From assembly GCA_018267615.1 (NCBI GenBank), contig JAFDYD010000036.1, positions 40,739 through 104,738 of the forward strand: a stretch of 64,000 nucleotides of DNA, given 5' to 3'. The notes under the pieces were generated by a model. It did no database searches. It was not told where the DNA came from and saw only the letters and a program-made list of their open reading frames with translations. Both the position numbers and the translations under genes were made by a program. Source of the DNA: Bacteroidota bacterium (GTDB lineage: Bacteria > Bacteroidota > Bacteroidia > Chitinophagales > Chitinophagaceae). Positions 51,542 to 60,588 of this stretch are shown here, in pieces. Numbering within the stretch: the stretch's first letter is position 1; each line of letters starts with the position of its first letter.

Positions 51542-52072
51542 ATGCAAAAAGGGAAACTGTTTTTTTTATCTGCCTGGCTTTTGATCTTTTCTTGTGCGCA
51601 TACACCTGCACCTTCTGCGGATCATCTGAAATGGTTAAACCTGGTTGATGCAACAGAAAATCTGCAAAAAGAAAAGAAACCGGTACTAATCGATCTCTAT
51701 ACTGATTGGTGTGGGTGGTGCAAAATCATGGATAAGAAAACTTATTCAAATAAAAATGTCATGCAATACCTGCAGGATAAATTTTATCCTGTGCGGGTGA
51801 ATGCCGAATCGCGCGAAACGATTACATGGGATGGCAAGTCATACGCGTTTAATCCAAGCTATCGCAGCAACGAATTTGCGGTTTATGTCACACAAGGCCG
51901 ATTGGAGTTTCCTACTACGGTAATTATTCCGACAGATGGCAGCGGTCCGCAAGCTATTCCGGGTTACCTTGAGCCAAAAGATTTTGAATTGATCGTGAAA
52001 TATTTCGGAGAAGGGGATTATGGAAAGATTCCGTTTGAAGAATACAGGAAAAATTTTAAATCTACCTGGTAG
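51542..52072 (+). CDS. Thioredoxin-fold lipoprotein
   Basis: A 176-residue exported lipoprotein (MQKGKLFFLSAWLLIFSCAH, lipobox cysteine at residue 18). The thioredoxin domain begins about residue 35 and carries the redox motif LIDLYTDWCGWCKIMDKKTY (CGWC at about 57-60), with the cis-proline region LEFPTTVIIPTDGS. This resembles DsbD-gamma/thioredoxin_7 domains that reduce periplasmic proteins. It is divergent from ubiX with a 43-nt gap and is followed by 419 nt without a gene. Confidence 0.85.
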   Translation: MQKGKLFFLSAWLLIFSCAHTPAPSADHLKWLNLVDATENLQKEKKPVLIDLYTDWCGWCKIMDKKTYSNKNVMQYLQDKFYPVRVNAESRETITWDGKSYAFNPSYRSNEFAVYVTQGRLEFPTTVIIPTDGSGPQAIPGYLEPKDFELIVKYFGEGDYGKIPFEEYRKNFKSTW

Positions 52073-52353
52073 GTCGACTACCCTCGCTGATTACTTTCTT
52101 ATCTGTCATTCTCGATAATTTGTCCAAGCTATTATAGCCGGTTCCATTGAGTAAAATGGGGTTGTATTTGCTCAATATCGCACATCAATTTGTGTTAACA
52201 AGCATTTAACGTTGTAACATTGGTTGCTCGCAGAAGATGGTTTTGTACTTTTTGGAGATTAATTGTATTATTTACACTTGATTTTGATCAATTTTGTCAC
52301 CTTTTGCCAAAAAAAAGGTATATTATGCAACCATTTTTTCAATATGAACATAC
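52073..52353. other. Intergenic region, AT-rich, no gene recognised
   Basis: Left part of a 419-nt gap. Contains several T-rich stretches (CACTTGATTTTGATC, CACCTTTTGCC) but no open frame above 30 codons that looks like protein and no word repeat. The right part contains a promoter-type box and a terminator, listed separately. Confidence 0.4.
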
Positions 52354-52361
52354 TATATTTG
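52354..52361 (+). promoter_or_regulatory. Candidate -7 box for a short transcript
   Basis: TATATTTG fits TAnnTTTG. It is 49 nt upstream of a strong rightward terminator with no coding frame between, so a transcript of about 65-75 nt could be made. Confidence 0.35.
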
Positions 52362-52409
52362 ACTTTTCATAGGATAAGGTTTAATGGTTAATGGTATTTG
52401 ATTAGTGCG

Positions 52410-52436
52410 GCCTCCTGAATAAGGAGGCTTTTTTTT
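52410..52436 (+). terminator. Rho-independent-type terminator in a gene-free gap
   Basis: Stem GCCTCCT/AGGAGGC (52410-52416, 52422-52428), 5-nt loop, then eight T. It points rightward, 338 nt beyond the thioredoxin stop. It could end an extended thioredoxin transcript or a small RNA from the box at 52354. Confidence 0.65.
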
Positions 52437-52491
52437 GCCCAAAATTTAATTCTTATCAGGAAAATGAAAAGATGATGAACGGGTGGAAAGT

Positions 52492-52950
52492 TTAATGTCT
52501 CGACGATCTATTTCTCGTAATAGAAAGATCCGAGAAATCAATTTTTTCTTCCGGTATATAAGCGAGCCCCGGTGTGTACAGATCGGGTTCCTGCAGATTC
52601 AGCAAAAGTTTTTTTTCTTTATCAGATTTCGCGGTAATTATTTTATCGAAGTATTCATTTTTGTAAGTACCGATGCAAACAATATTTACATAGTATTTTC
52701 CTTTAGGTACTGTTACTTTAATTGTGTTATCGACAGGATAAAAAATTTGCATCACTACTCCGGCGCCACTATGATCATACCTGTCGAAAATCATATATAC
52801 CGAATCAATATTTAGATTGTGATGAGAAGCATTGTCCAATTGAATTACAACCGTTGTAGAGTCTTTGAATGTTTTATCAGACGAGAAACCGATGATATGC
52901 AACAATACCAAGAGGGATAATATGATGCTTTTTCGAAGCAAAGTTTTCAG
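52492..52950 (-). CDS. Small exported protein of unknown function with a non-ATG start
   Basis: About 149-152 residues, not recognised. No ATG opens this frame: the nearest candidates are TTG at 52941 and CTG at 52950. The CTG reading gives a convincing signal-peptide start (KTLLRKSIILSLLVLLHIIG), so I take 52950, with low certainty; an A-to-C change at an original ATG would explain it. The mature part has beta-rich text (TTVVIQLDNASHHNLNID, NTIKVTVPKGKYYVNIVCIG) like a small carrier or binding domain. No cysteine lipobox. Confidence 0.55.
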   Translation of the reverse strand: MKTLLRKSIILSLLVLLHIIGFSSDKTFKDSTTVVIQLDNASHHNLNIDSVYMIFDRYDHSGAGVVMQIFYPVDNTIKVTVPKGKYYVNIVCIGTYKNEYFDKIITAKSDKEKKLLLNLQEPDLYTPGLAYIPEEKIDFSDLSITRNRSSRH

Positions 52951-53060
52951 TTTAGGGATTCAAATTAAGTGGGGTACCTGCTTTATTTTGATGACCTTTA
53001 TTCGGTTTTTAAAGGCTTGATTTTAACGGTTTACAGAGTATTACCCTCATGTATAAACGA

Positions 53061-53093
53061 AAAGTTCCCGGTTTTATTCGAACCAGGAACTTT
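53061..53093 (-). terminator. Terminator of the KBL-family gene
   Basis: Arms AAAGTTCCCGGTT (53061-53073) and AACCAGGAACTTT (53081-53093) form a 13-bp stem with one non-Watson-Crick position that becomes a G-U pair in minus-strand RNA. The tail on that strand is TTTTCGTTTATAC. It lies 23 nt after the stop codon at 53117. Confidence 0.6.
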
Positions 53094-53116
53094 ATTTTTA
53101 TAAGAATTTACACTTA

Positions 53117-54373
53117 TTAGACTTCAGCCATATGCGGGATTGCTTCAACTTTATACTCTCCGGCATCAAGTTTTTTCTTCGTTTCATCGAAGGCTTTTAA
53201 CGTGGCTTGAATGTCAGCATCTGTATGTACCGCTGTTGGAATAAGACGATAAATAATATGCCCCTTAGGGATTACAGGATACACGACGATAGAGCAGAAT
53301 ATGCCATAATTCTCGCGCAGATCCATCACCATTGCTGTTGCTTCAGGTACATCACCTTTCATATACACTGGCGTAACAACAGAATCAGTGTTACCGATAT
53401 CAAACCCTTTTTGTTTTAAACCATTCTGCAACTTGCGCGCATTGTCCCATAATTTATCTTTCAGATCAGGATGATTGCGCAATAATTCAAGACGCTTGAG
53501 ATTTCCCAATACAAAAGGCATCGGAAGACTTTTTGCGAATATCTGGCTGCGGATATTATATCTTATATAGTCAATGATAATTTTTTCGCCGGATACAAAT
53601 GCACCGATAGATGCCATTGACTTCGCGAAAGTAGAAAAATACAGGTCGATCTTATCCTGGATACCTTGTTCCTCTCCAGCACCTGCTCCTGTTTTTCCCA
53701 ATGTGCCGAACCCGTGTGCATCGTCTACCAGTAACCGAAACTGATATTTATCTTTTAACGCTGCTATTTCTTTCAGGCGGCCTTGATCTCCCGCCATACC
53801 AAATACGCCTTCAGTGATAACCAATATGCCACCCGCTTTTTGTTTTTCAACAAGCGCATTAGCCCTTTGGATTTGTTTTTCAAAATCATCAACGTCGTTG
53901 TGTTTGAAAACATATCTATGTCCGGGATGCAAACGAAGTCCATCAATAATACACGCATGGCATTCCGCATCATAAACGACAACATCGTGGCGTCCGCATA
54001 AAACATCAATGATGCTCACCATTCCCTGGTAGCCATAATTTAATAAGGCGGTGTCTTCTTTCATGACGAAATCCGCGAGCTCTCTTTCCAGTTGTTCGTG
54101 ATAATTGCTGTTTCCACTCATCATCCTTGCGCCCATTGGCGTAGCAAGACCGAATTGTGCTGCCGCATCTGCATCCGTTTTACGCACCTCGGGATGATTT
54201 GCCAAACCAAGATAATTGTTGAGGCTCCAAACAATCATTTCCTTTCCGCGAAATTTCATTTTGCTGCCGATTTCTCCTTCCAACTTCGGGAACGCAAAGT
54301 ATCCATGCGCTCTTTCGCGATGCTGGCCAATCGGTCCATAATGCTTGATCAATCTTTCAAAAATGTCTGCCAT
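53117..54373 (-). CDS. PLP-dependent alpha-oxoamine synthase family acyltransferase
   Basis: A 418-residue fold-type I PLP enzyme of the family that includes glycine C-acetyltransferase (Kbl), 8-amino-7-oxononanoate synthase (BioF) and serine palmitoyltransferase. It condenses an amino acid with an acyl-CoA. Motifs: WSLNNYLGLANHPEV, SGNSNYHEQLERELADF, YDAECHACIIDGLRL, LLVDDAHGFGTLG and the Schiff-base lysine in YFSTFAKSMASIGAFVSG (about residue 252). It carries PMGARMMSGNS where classical members have GSGGSRLxSG, so it is a divergent subgroup. Ceramide-related synthesis (Bacteroidota make sphingolipids) is possible but not shown. Confidence 0.8.
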   Translation of the reverse strand: MADIFERLIKHYGPIGQHRERAHGYFAFPKLEGEIGSKMKFRGKEMIVWSLNNYLGLANHPEVRKTDADAAAQFGLATPMGARMMSGNSNYHEQLERELADFVMKEDTALLNYGYQGMVSIIDVLCGRHDVVVYDAECHACIIDGLRLHPGHRYVFKHNDVDDFEKQIQRANALVEKQKAGGILVITEGVFGMAGDQGRLKEIAALKDKYQFRLLVDDAHGFGTLGKTGAGAGEEQGIQDKIDLYFSTFAKSMASIGAFVSGEKIIIDYIRYNIRSQIFAKSLPMPFVLGNLKRLELLRNHPDLKDKLWDNARKLQNGLKQKGFDIGNTDSVVTPVYMKGDVPEATAMVMDLRENYGIFCSIVVYPVIPKGHIIYRLIPTAVHTDADIQATLKAFDETKKKLDAGEYKVEAIPHMAEV

Positions 54374-54560
54374 TTGGTGATAGATTTAGAGTTCAAAATT
54401 TGGCGCTAAATTAGCGTATTTAGGCCAAAGCCCAAGCATCTATACATGAAAGAACAATACTTCCAGATAGCCGGGTAAACAGGCTCAATAAGCCTGTAAT
54501 TCGCTCTTTTGAAAGGCCGCCTTTTTTCAATTTTTTAATATACAAATGAGCTGATTCAAA

Positions 54561-54568
54561 TACTTTTG
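54561..54568 (+). promoter_or_regulatory. Candidate -7 box for the PafA-type phosphatase
   Basis: TACTTTTG is an exact TAnnTTTG and lies 14 nt before the ATG at 54583. No TTG at the ideal distance upstream. Confidence 0.4.
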
Positions 54569-54582
54569 TTTAAAATTTGCGC

Positions 54583-56217
54583 ATGTTTCGTAAAAATGTA
54601 TTTGTCGTAATTTTTTTATTGATTTCTGTTTTTGCATTCAGTCAAACACAAACTATCAGCAGGCCAAAGCTGGTCGTTGGGATCGTCGTCGATCAGATGC
54701 GTTGGGATTATTTGTACCGTTATTATGATCGTTATGGAAACGGAGGTTTCAAGCGATTGTTAAGCGATGGTTTTTCCTGTGAAAATACTTTTATCAATTA
54801 CCTTCCTTCATATACCGCCGTTGGTCACTCCACAATTTATACGGGATCAGTTCCTTCAATCCATGGTATTGCAGGGAATGATTGGATAGAGCAACTAACG
54901 GGGAAGCACATGTACTGTACGGAAGATACCACTGTTGAAAGTGTCGGCGTTCCGAATTCAATGGAAGGACAGATGTCGCCTAAAAATTTATTGGTAACAA
55001 CCGTCACTGACGAATTGCGGATAGCTACCAACTATCAATCGAAAGTGGTTGGTGTGTCTCTGAAAGACAGAGCTGCAATTCTGCCTGCGGGACACGCAGC
55101 AAACGCAGCGTTCTGGCTTGATGATGCGAGTGGTCATTTTATCACGAGCACCTATTATATGAAGGAATTACCTGATTGGGTAAATCAATTCAATAAACAA
55201 AATAAGATCGAACAGTATATCAAAGACGGATGGAATACTTTATATCCAATTAATACGTACGTTCAGAGTGATTCGGATAATAAAATTTATGAAGGCAAAC
55301 TAGCGGGAGAATCTGCTTCTGTATTCCCGCATAATATCAAAAAAGCTTATGAAAAAAGTAAAGGTTTTTTTCGCCCTACACCATTTGGAAATAGTTTCAC
55401 GCTCGAATTTGCAACCGCAGCAATAGACGGGTATCAATTGGGAAAAGGTCCGGCGGCAGACTTTCTTACGATCAACTGCGCGTCGACGGATTATGTTGGA
55501 CACACATTTGGTCCCAATTCAATCGAAGTAGAAGATACTTATTTGCGCCTCGACCAGGATCTCGCAAAATTCTTTTCGATGCTTGACGCTAAAATAGGAA
55601 AGGATCAATACATCGTTTTTCTCACAGCTGATCATGGTGCGGCGCACGCAATTGGTTATTCTCAACAAAACAAAATGCCCGGTGATTTTTATGTATCGCA
55701 AATAATTCTCGACAATCTAAACAGGTTGCTTGCTGCAAAATTTGGAGAAGAAAAATTGATTCTTGCCGGGATGAATTACCAGATCATATTTGATATGAAA
55801 AAGATCAACGACAAGAAACTCGATTTTGATGCAATTAAAAAAAGCGTCGTTGATTATTTACAGCAACAGCCGGGTGTTAATTATGCGTTAGATGTAGCAA
55901 AAATCGGTGAGGCGCCCATTCCAGAACCGATAAAGACAATGATCATTAACGGTTATAATTTAAAACGCAGCGGACCTGTGCAGGTTGCTTTTAATGCAGG
56001 CTGGCTTGAATCTTATGCGAGAACCGGAACGACGCACGGTTCATGGAATCCATATGATACGCATATACCACTTGTATTTATGGGCTGGGGTATTCGCCAG
56101 GGGAGTTCCAATTCAACCCTACATATGACTGATATTGCTCCGACAATAGCGGCGCTCCTACACATACAAATGCCAAGCGGATGTATTGGCATGCCTATCC
56201 GTGAAGTGATGAAATGA
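54583..56217 (+). CDS. pafA: PafA-type periplasmic alkaline phosphatase
   Basis: Releases phosphate from phosphomonoesters in the periplasm. 544 residues from the ATG at 54583; a TTG two codons upstream is rejected. Signal peptide MFRKNVFVVIFLLISVFAFS. The alkaline phosphatase superfamily metal and nucleophile region is VVGIVVDQMRWDYLYRYYD with Asp, and YLPSYTAVGHSTIYTGSVPS, whose threonine (about 77) is the PafA nucleophile in place of serine. Second metal ligands occur in LTADHGAAHAIG and TGTTHGSWNPYDTH. PafA enzymes are phosphate-insensitive, dominant in Bacteroidota. The M16 protease follows 79 nt later. Confidence 0.93.
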   Translation: MFRKNVFVVIFLLISVFAFSQTQTISRPKLVVGIVVDQMRWDYLYRYYDRYGNGGFKRLLSDGFSCENTFINYLPSYTAVGHSTIYTGSVPSIHGIAGNDWIEQLTGKHMYCTEDTTVESVGVPNSMEGQMSPKNLLVTTVTDELRIATNYQSKVVGVSLKDRAAILPAGHAANAAFWLDDASGHFITSTYYMKELPDWVNQFNKQNKIEQYIKDGWNTLYPINTYVQSDSDNKIYEGKLAGESASVFPHNIKKAYEKSKGFFRPTPFGNSFTLEFATAAIDGYQLGKGPAADFLTINCASTDYVGHTFGPNSIEVEDTYLRLDQDLAKFFSMLDAKIGKDQYIVFLTADHGAAHAIGYSQQNKMPGDFYVSQIILDNLNRLLAAKFGEEKLILAGMNYQIIFDMKKINDKKLDFDAIKKSVVDYLQQQPGVNYALDVAKIGEAPIPEPIKTMIINGYNLKRSGPVQVAFNAGWLESYARTGTTHGSWNPYDTHIPLVFMGWGIRQGSSNSTLHMTDIAPTIAALLHIQMPSGCIGMPIREVMK

Positions 56218-56296
56218 ATTGTATTATTGTTTCAACCGTGAGCATTTAAATTTCTCTATAAGTTGTCTTACAATCTCACATAAAAATATCCGCGAC

Positions 56297-59119
56297 ATGC
56301 AAAAATTCAAAACCTTGTGCAATGGTCTGTTTCTTTTGGTGATTAGTTTATTATTTTCTGTTTCCGTTTTTTCTCAATTCAAAGGAACTGATAATTTACC
56401 GTTGGATGCTTCTGTAAAAAAAGGAAAGCTTCCGAATGGACTTACTTATTATATCCGCAAGAATGCGAAGCCCGAAAACAAAGTACAACTTCGTTTAGTA
56501 GTTAATGCCGGTTCGGTATTGGAAGATCCGGACCAACTTGGATTGGCGCATATGATGGAACATATGAACTTTAATGGTTCAAAGAATTTTCCAAAGAATG
56601 ATCTCGTGAGTTATTTGCAATCGATCGGTGTTCAGTTTGGCGCGGATCTCAATGCAAATACCGGTTTTGATGCGACCATTTATATTTTGCCAATTCCATC
56701 TGATGATCCGGAGAAACTTGACAAAGGATTTACGATTTTAGAAGATTGGGCAGGCAACGCGCTTCTCGATTCTGTTGAAATCAATAAAGAAAGAGGCGTT
56801 GTACTCGAAGAATCACGACTTGGAAAAGGAGCTAATGAAAGAATGGGAAAGAAATATTTACCAAAACTTTTTAACGGATCGAAGTATGCAAGCCGCATTC
56901 CTATAGGGAAAGACGAGATCATACAGAATTTCAAACCGGCCACCATCAAGAGATTTTACAAAACATGGTATCGCCCGGATAATATGGCCGTTATAGTAGT
57001 GGGTGATATCGATCCTGTTGCTGCAGAAAAAGAAATCATAAAACATTTCAGCAATTTCAAGAATCCTGTCCCGGAAAAACCAAGACCCGCATTTATTCCG
57101 GTTGCGCCGAGAACAACAAGTGAAGCAATGGTGCTAACTGACAAAGAGCAAACAATAAAGCTGCTGAATATTTTTGATTATATCGAGAAAGACAAAGCAG
57201 TTAAGACCTGGGGCGATTACCGATCAACAATTATAGAAAACTTATTCACTACGATGGTGAACCAGCGTTTAAGTGAATTGACACAACAGGCAAATCCTCC
57301 TTTTTTATTCGCGGGTACCGGTACAGAAGACATCATCCGTGGATATAAACTGCATATTTCAGTTGCGGCATTAAGCGATAAACCGGTGCAGGTAGCGATC
57401 GACTCACTGGTACGGACAACCGAAACGGTGAAAAAATTCGGGTTCCTTCCAGCTGAATTGGAAAGAGCAAAAAGCAACCTGCTAAACGAAATGCAGAATG
57501 CTTATGAGAATAAAGATAAGACCGAATCGGCTAATCTTGTTGAAGAATATATCGGCAACTTTTTATCTGGTGAGCCTATACCGGGCATATCTAACGAGTA
57601 TGAGTATATGAAACAGGTTGTTCCCGGAATTACTTTGCAGGAGGTAAATGCGCTGACCGCGAAAATGGACAGCAAACAGGGTGAGTTTTTGTTGTTGCGT
57701 GCTCCGGATAAAGAAGCTGGTTCATTACCATCGAGTCAACAGGCACTTGCCATGTTGAATTCCGCTCACCAATTGCCGATAGTGCCATATGCGGAGAAAG
57801 CAGTTGCAAAATCATTATTGGATAAAATGCCGGTTCCGGGAAAAGTTATTAATACAACCAACAACGCGGACCTTGGTATAACAGAACTTACTTTTAGTAA
57901 TGGCATAACGGTGACGCTCAAGCCAACTGAGTTTAAAAACGACGAAATAAAAATGGATGCATGGAGATGGGGAGGATTTCATAATTATGAAATAGCCGAT
58001 AAACAGAACGCTGAATATTGTGCTCAGCTTGTCGGTGCAATGGGAGTGAAGGATATGTCGCCTGTGGACCTTCAGAAATTTCTCGCCGGTAAAACTGTTG
58101 GCGCGTCTTCATATGTCAATCCTAACGACGAAGGCATCGAGGGTTCTTGCAGTGCGAAAGATCTCGAAACATTTCTTCAATTGGTGAATGTTTATTTTAC
58201 GCAACCGAGGAAGGATGAAAAATTATTTCAAAGTTTTGTGACATCGCAAAAAACTTTCTTGCAGAATATCCGGTCAAATCCCTTTGCTTATTTTGGAGAT
58301 ACTTTGTCAAAAATCGAATATGGAAATAATCCGTGGGCGCAGGGTATTCCAAGCCCAGCTGATTTTGATAAGATCAATCTCGACAGATCATTTAATATCT
58401 ACAAAGAAATATTTGGCAATGCTTATGGCATTCATTTCACCTTGGTCGGTAATATCGACGTAGAGAAAATCACACCTTTACTCGAAACATATCTTGGGAG
58501 CTTGCCTTCAACAAAAAAAGAAAATAAATTTACAGATGTAGGGCTGCGGCCTGCAAAAGGTATAATCGAAGCGACTGTTTACAAAGGCGCAGATAAAAAA
58601 AGTCTCGTGAATTTAATTTTCACCGGCGAAGCACCATATAGCCGTGATGAAGAATTAAAGTTAAAAGCGCTGATCGAAGTGTTGAATATAAAAACGATTG
58701 AGAGATTGCGCGAAGAAATGGGAGGCATATATACCGGAGGTTCAAGAGCTGGTTTCGAAAAAAGACCCTACAATCATTATACGATCACGACAAGTTTCCC
58801 ATGTGGACCGGAAAATGTCGACAAGCTAATTGCTGCTTTATTCGATATTATAAAAAATGCGAGAGAAAAGGGTGTTGAACAAAAAGATCTTGACAAAGTA
58901 AAAGAAACATGGAAAAGACAGAACCAGGATCATATAAAACAAAATGATTATTGGCTTAATTCTTTGAGTACTTCGTGGATAGACCAGGAAAATCCTGCAT
59001 GGATACAGGATTATGCAAAAAAAGTGGATTCACTCACTACGAAGGATTTGCAAGATGCAGCGGTAAAATATTTCAATATGCAGAATTATATCAAGGCGGT
59101 GCTTAAGCCGGAAAAATGA
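56297..59119 (+). CDS. M16-family zinc metalloprotease (exported)
   Basis: Pitrilysin/processing-protease family, 940 residues from the ATG at 56297 (MQKFKTLCNGLFLLVISLLF signal peptide); an in-frame TTG at 56219 is rejected. The inverted zinc site HxxEH is in GLAHMMEHMNFNG (about 85-89), with the distal Glu about 76 residues later in NKERGVVLEESRLG. The second M16 half from about 550 (NGITVTLKPTEFKNDEIKMD) lacks the zinc motif, as usual. TYKGADKKSLVNLIFTGEAP and the RxxxY-type GGIYTGGSRAGFEKRPYNHY are recognisable. Probably degrades imported peptides. Confidence 0.93.
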   Translation: MQKFKTLCNGLFLLVISLLFSVSVFSQFKGTDNLPLDASVKKGKLPNGLTYYIRKNAKPENKVQLRLVVNAGSVLEDPDQLGLAHMMEHMNFNGSKNFPKNDLVSYLQSIGVQFGADLNANTGFDATIYILPIPSDDPEKLDKGFTILEDWAGNALLDSVEINKERGVVLEESRLGKGANERMGKKYLPKLFNGSKYASRIPIGKDEIIQNFKPATIKRFYKTWYRPDNMAVIVVGDIDPVAAEKEIIKHFSNFKNPVPEKPRPAFIPVAPRTTSEAMVLTDKEQTIKLLNIFDYIEKDKAVKTWGDYRSTIIENLFTTMVNQRLSELTQQANPPFLFAGTGTEDIIRGYKLHISVAALSDKPVQVAIDSLVRTTETVKKFGFLPAELERAKSNLLNEMQNAYENKDKTESANLVEEYIGNFLSGEPIPGISNEYEYMKQVVPGITLQEVNALTAKMDSKQGEFLLLRAPDKEAGSLPSSQQALAMLNSAHQLPIVPYAEKAVAKSLLDKMPVPGKVINTTNNADLGITELTFSNGITVTLKPTEFKNDEIKMDAWRWGGFHNYEIADKQNAEYCAQLVGAMGVKDMSPVDLQKFLAGKTVGASSYVNPNDEGIEGSCSAKDLETFLQLVNVYFTQPRKDEKLFQSFVTSQKTFLQNIRSNPFAYFGDTLSKIEYGNNPWAQGIPSPADFDKINLDRSFNIYKEIFGNAYGIHFTLVGNIDVEKITPLLETYLGSLPSTKKENKFTDVGLRPAKGIIEATVYKGADKKSLVNLIFTGEAPYSRDEELKLKALIEVLNIKTIERLREEMGGIYTGGSRAGFEKRPYNHYTITTSFPCGPENVDKLIAALFDIIKNAREKGVEQKDLDKVKETWKRQNQDHIKQNDYWLNSLSTSWIDQENPAWIQDYAKKVDSLTTKDLQDAAVKYFNMQNYIKAVLKPEK

Positions 59120-59138
59120 TAGCATAATAAAAATCTGG

Positions 59139-59165
59139 ATTATCCCGTTTAGAAAACGGGATAAT
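59139..59165 (+). terminator. Terminator after the M16 protease gene
   Basis: A perfect 12-bp stem ATTATCCCGTTT/AAACGGGATAAT with a 3-nt loop (59139-59150, 59154-59165), followed by TCTTTTATA. It lies 20 nt after the stop. Confidence 0.75.
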
Positions 59166-59242
59166 TCTTTTATAGAACCTTATACCTCGTGTATATCCTG
59201 CTGATGATATGCAGAGATTATACTTTATCTTGTGAAATCTTT

Positions 59243-60421
59243 ATGTTTAATCTTAAAAAGAACCCTTTTTTTAATCTTCCGGACAGCCTTCGAAGGGTTA
59301 CAAGCGGATCGGCTTTTATACCTGAAATTGATGGACTTCGCTTCCTCGCTATTTTCCCTGTCATCATGCAACATTTCAGCGAACGCATGAGTCGCAAAGG
59401 ACCACATCTTGAAGGATTCAATGCAAAGATGGTAGGCGTTCTTTCCAACGGTCATATCGGGGTTTATATATTTTTTTTTATCAGCGGGTTTATTCTTGCA
59501 CTTCCATTTGGAAAACAAAAACTGTTAAATGGAAAACCTGTTTCGATTTCAAAATATTACTTGCGCAGGCTTACCAGGCTGGAGCCACCGTACTTGCTTT
59601 GCATGACTTTGTTTTTTTTACTGCTGGTAAAAGTTTATCACGAAGAATTTGGCGCACTTTTGCCTCATTTTGTAGCAAGTTGTTTTTATGTTCACCGCCT
59701 TATTTACGGAGTATGGTCGCCGATTAATCCACTGGCGTGGACATTGGAAATCGAGGTTCAGTTTTATCTTATTGCTCCTTTTTTGACGCTGCTTTATTTT
59801 TCATTGAAGAAAATGACAAGAAGAATTTTGCTGATCTCATTCATTCTTCTTAAAATAATTATTTTTTGCACGACCTTATTCCTGGATAAATTCTTGCTTA
59901 CACTTCCATACAATGTCGAGTTTTTTGTATTGGGAATATTGCTCGCAGATATTTATCTCACCGAATGGAAGGATGGAATTTCAAAACATAAAATATTCGA
60001 CCTGATCGCGATTTGCAGTATCGCTGTAATGTTTTCAACCTGGACATGGGACAAAAATTTGCCGTTGAAATTAATTTTCATTGTGTCTTTATTCTTTACC
60101 GTGTATGCCACTTTTCGGAGCGTAATCGTGAATAAATTTTTCAGGAATAAATGGATTACTGCAATAGGAGGGATGTGTTATACCATTTATCTTTTTCATT
60201 TGGGTTTAGCGGAGTTCTTTGTCGGGAAATTTCATAGCCTCTTTTCATTCACGCCTTATTTTTTCCTGAATTATATTATCGGGCTGATCATATTTCTTCC
60301 GTTTTTATTTATTGTATGTACAACGCTTTTCCTCGCTGTCGAGAAACCGTGTATGGATCCGCAATGGGCGTCGAAATTGTGGGCGAGAGTACGAGGAGTG
60401 AAGCCGGTGCAGAATCGCTAG
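59243..60421 (+). CDS. OafA-like membrane acyltransferase (Acyl_transf_3)
   Basis: Integral membrane acyltransferase of 392 residues from the ATG at 59243 (MFNLKKNPFFNLPDSLRR). About ten hydrophobic helices are readable. The N-terminal signature EIDGLRFLAIFPVIMQHFSE has the arginine and the catalytic-type histidine, followed by FISGFILALPFGK, LRRLTRLEPPYLLCM and NPLAWTLEIEVQFYLIAPFL. Family members O-acetylate sugars of lipopolysaccharide, capsule or peptidoglycan. No polysaccharide cluster is nearby, so the target is unknown. Confidence 0.9.
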   Translation: MFNLKKNPFFNLPDSLRRVTSGSAFIPEIDGLRFLAIFPVIMQHFSERMSRKGPHLEGFNAKMVGVLSNGHIGVYIFFFISGFILALPFGKQKLLNGKPVSISKYYLRRLTRLEPPYLLCMTLFFLLLVKVYHEEFGALLPHFVASCFYVHRLIYGVWSPINPLAWTLEIEVQFYLIAPFLTLLYFSLKKMTRRILLISFILLKIIIFCTTLFLDKFLLTLPYNVEFFVLGILLADIYLTEWKDGISKHKIFDLIAICSIAVMFSTWTWDKNLPLKLIFIVSLFFTVYATFRSVIVNKFFRNKWITAIGGMCYTIYLFHLGLAEFFVGKFHSLFSFTPYFFLNYIIGLIIFLPFLFIVCTTLFLAVEKPCMDPQWASKLWARVRGVKPVQNR

Positions 60422-60434
60422 GAGGGACAGGGAA

Positions 60435-60552
60435 AAGAAATATTCAATAATCAACAATCAATATTCAATGTTCAAGTATTAATACAAAAACACTTTCTGA
60501 ATTTCAGACGTGAACATTGAATATTGATTGTTGATTATTGAATATTTCTTTT
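60435..60552. repeat. Perfect 41-bp inverted repeat of GAATATT heptamers
   Basis: Arms 60435-60475 and 60512-60552 are perfect complements over 41 bp with a 36-nt loop. The right arm reads as heptamers GAACATT, GAATATT, GATTGTT, GATTATT, GAATATT. It lies between convergent genes, 14 nt after one stop and 37 nt before the other. The words match those at 8235-8326. Confidence 0.96.
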
Positions 60553-60588
60553 TCAACCGTAAAAATGATATATTTCACTCTAGGTTCA

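Noticed and set aside
8389..52361. Additional TAnnTTTG matches inside genes
   Set aside because: The motif is short and occurs by chance; only matches in intergenic DNA close to a start codon or terminator were kept.
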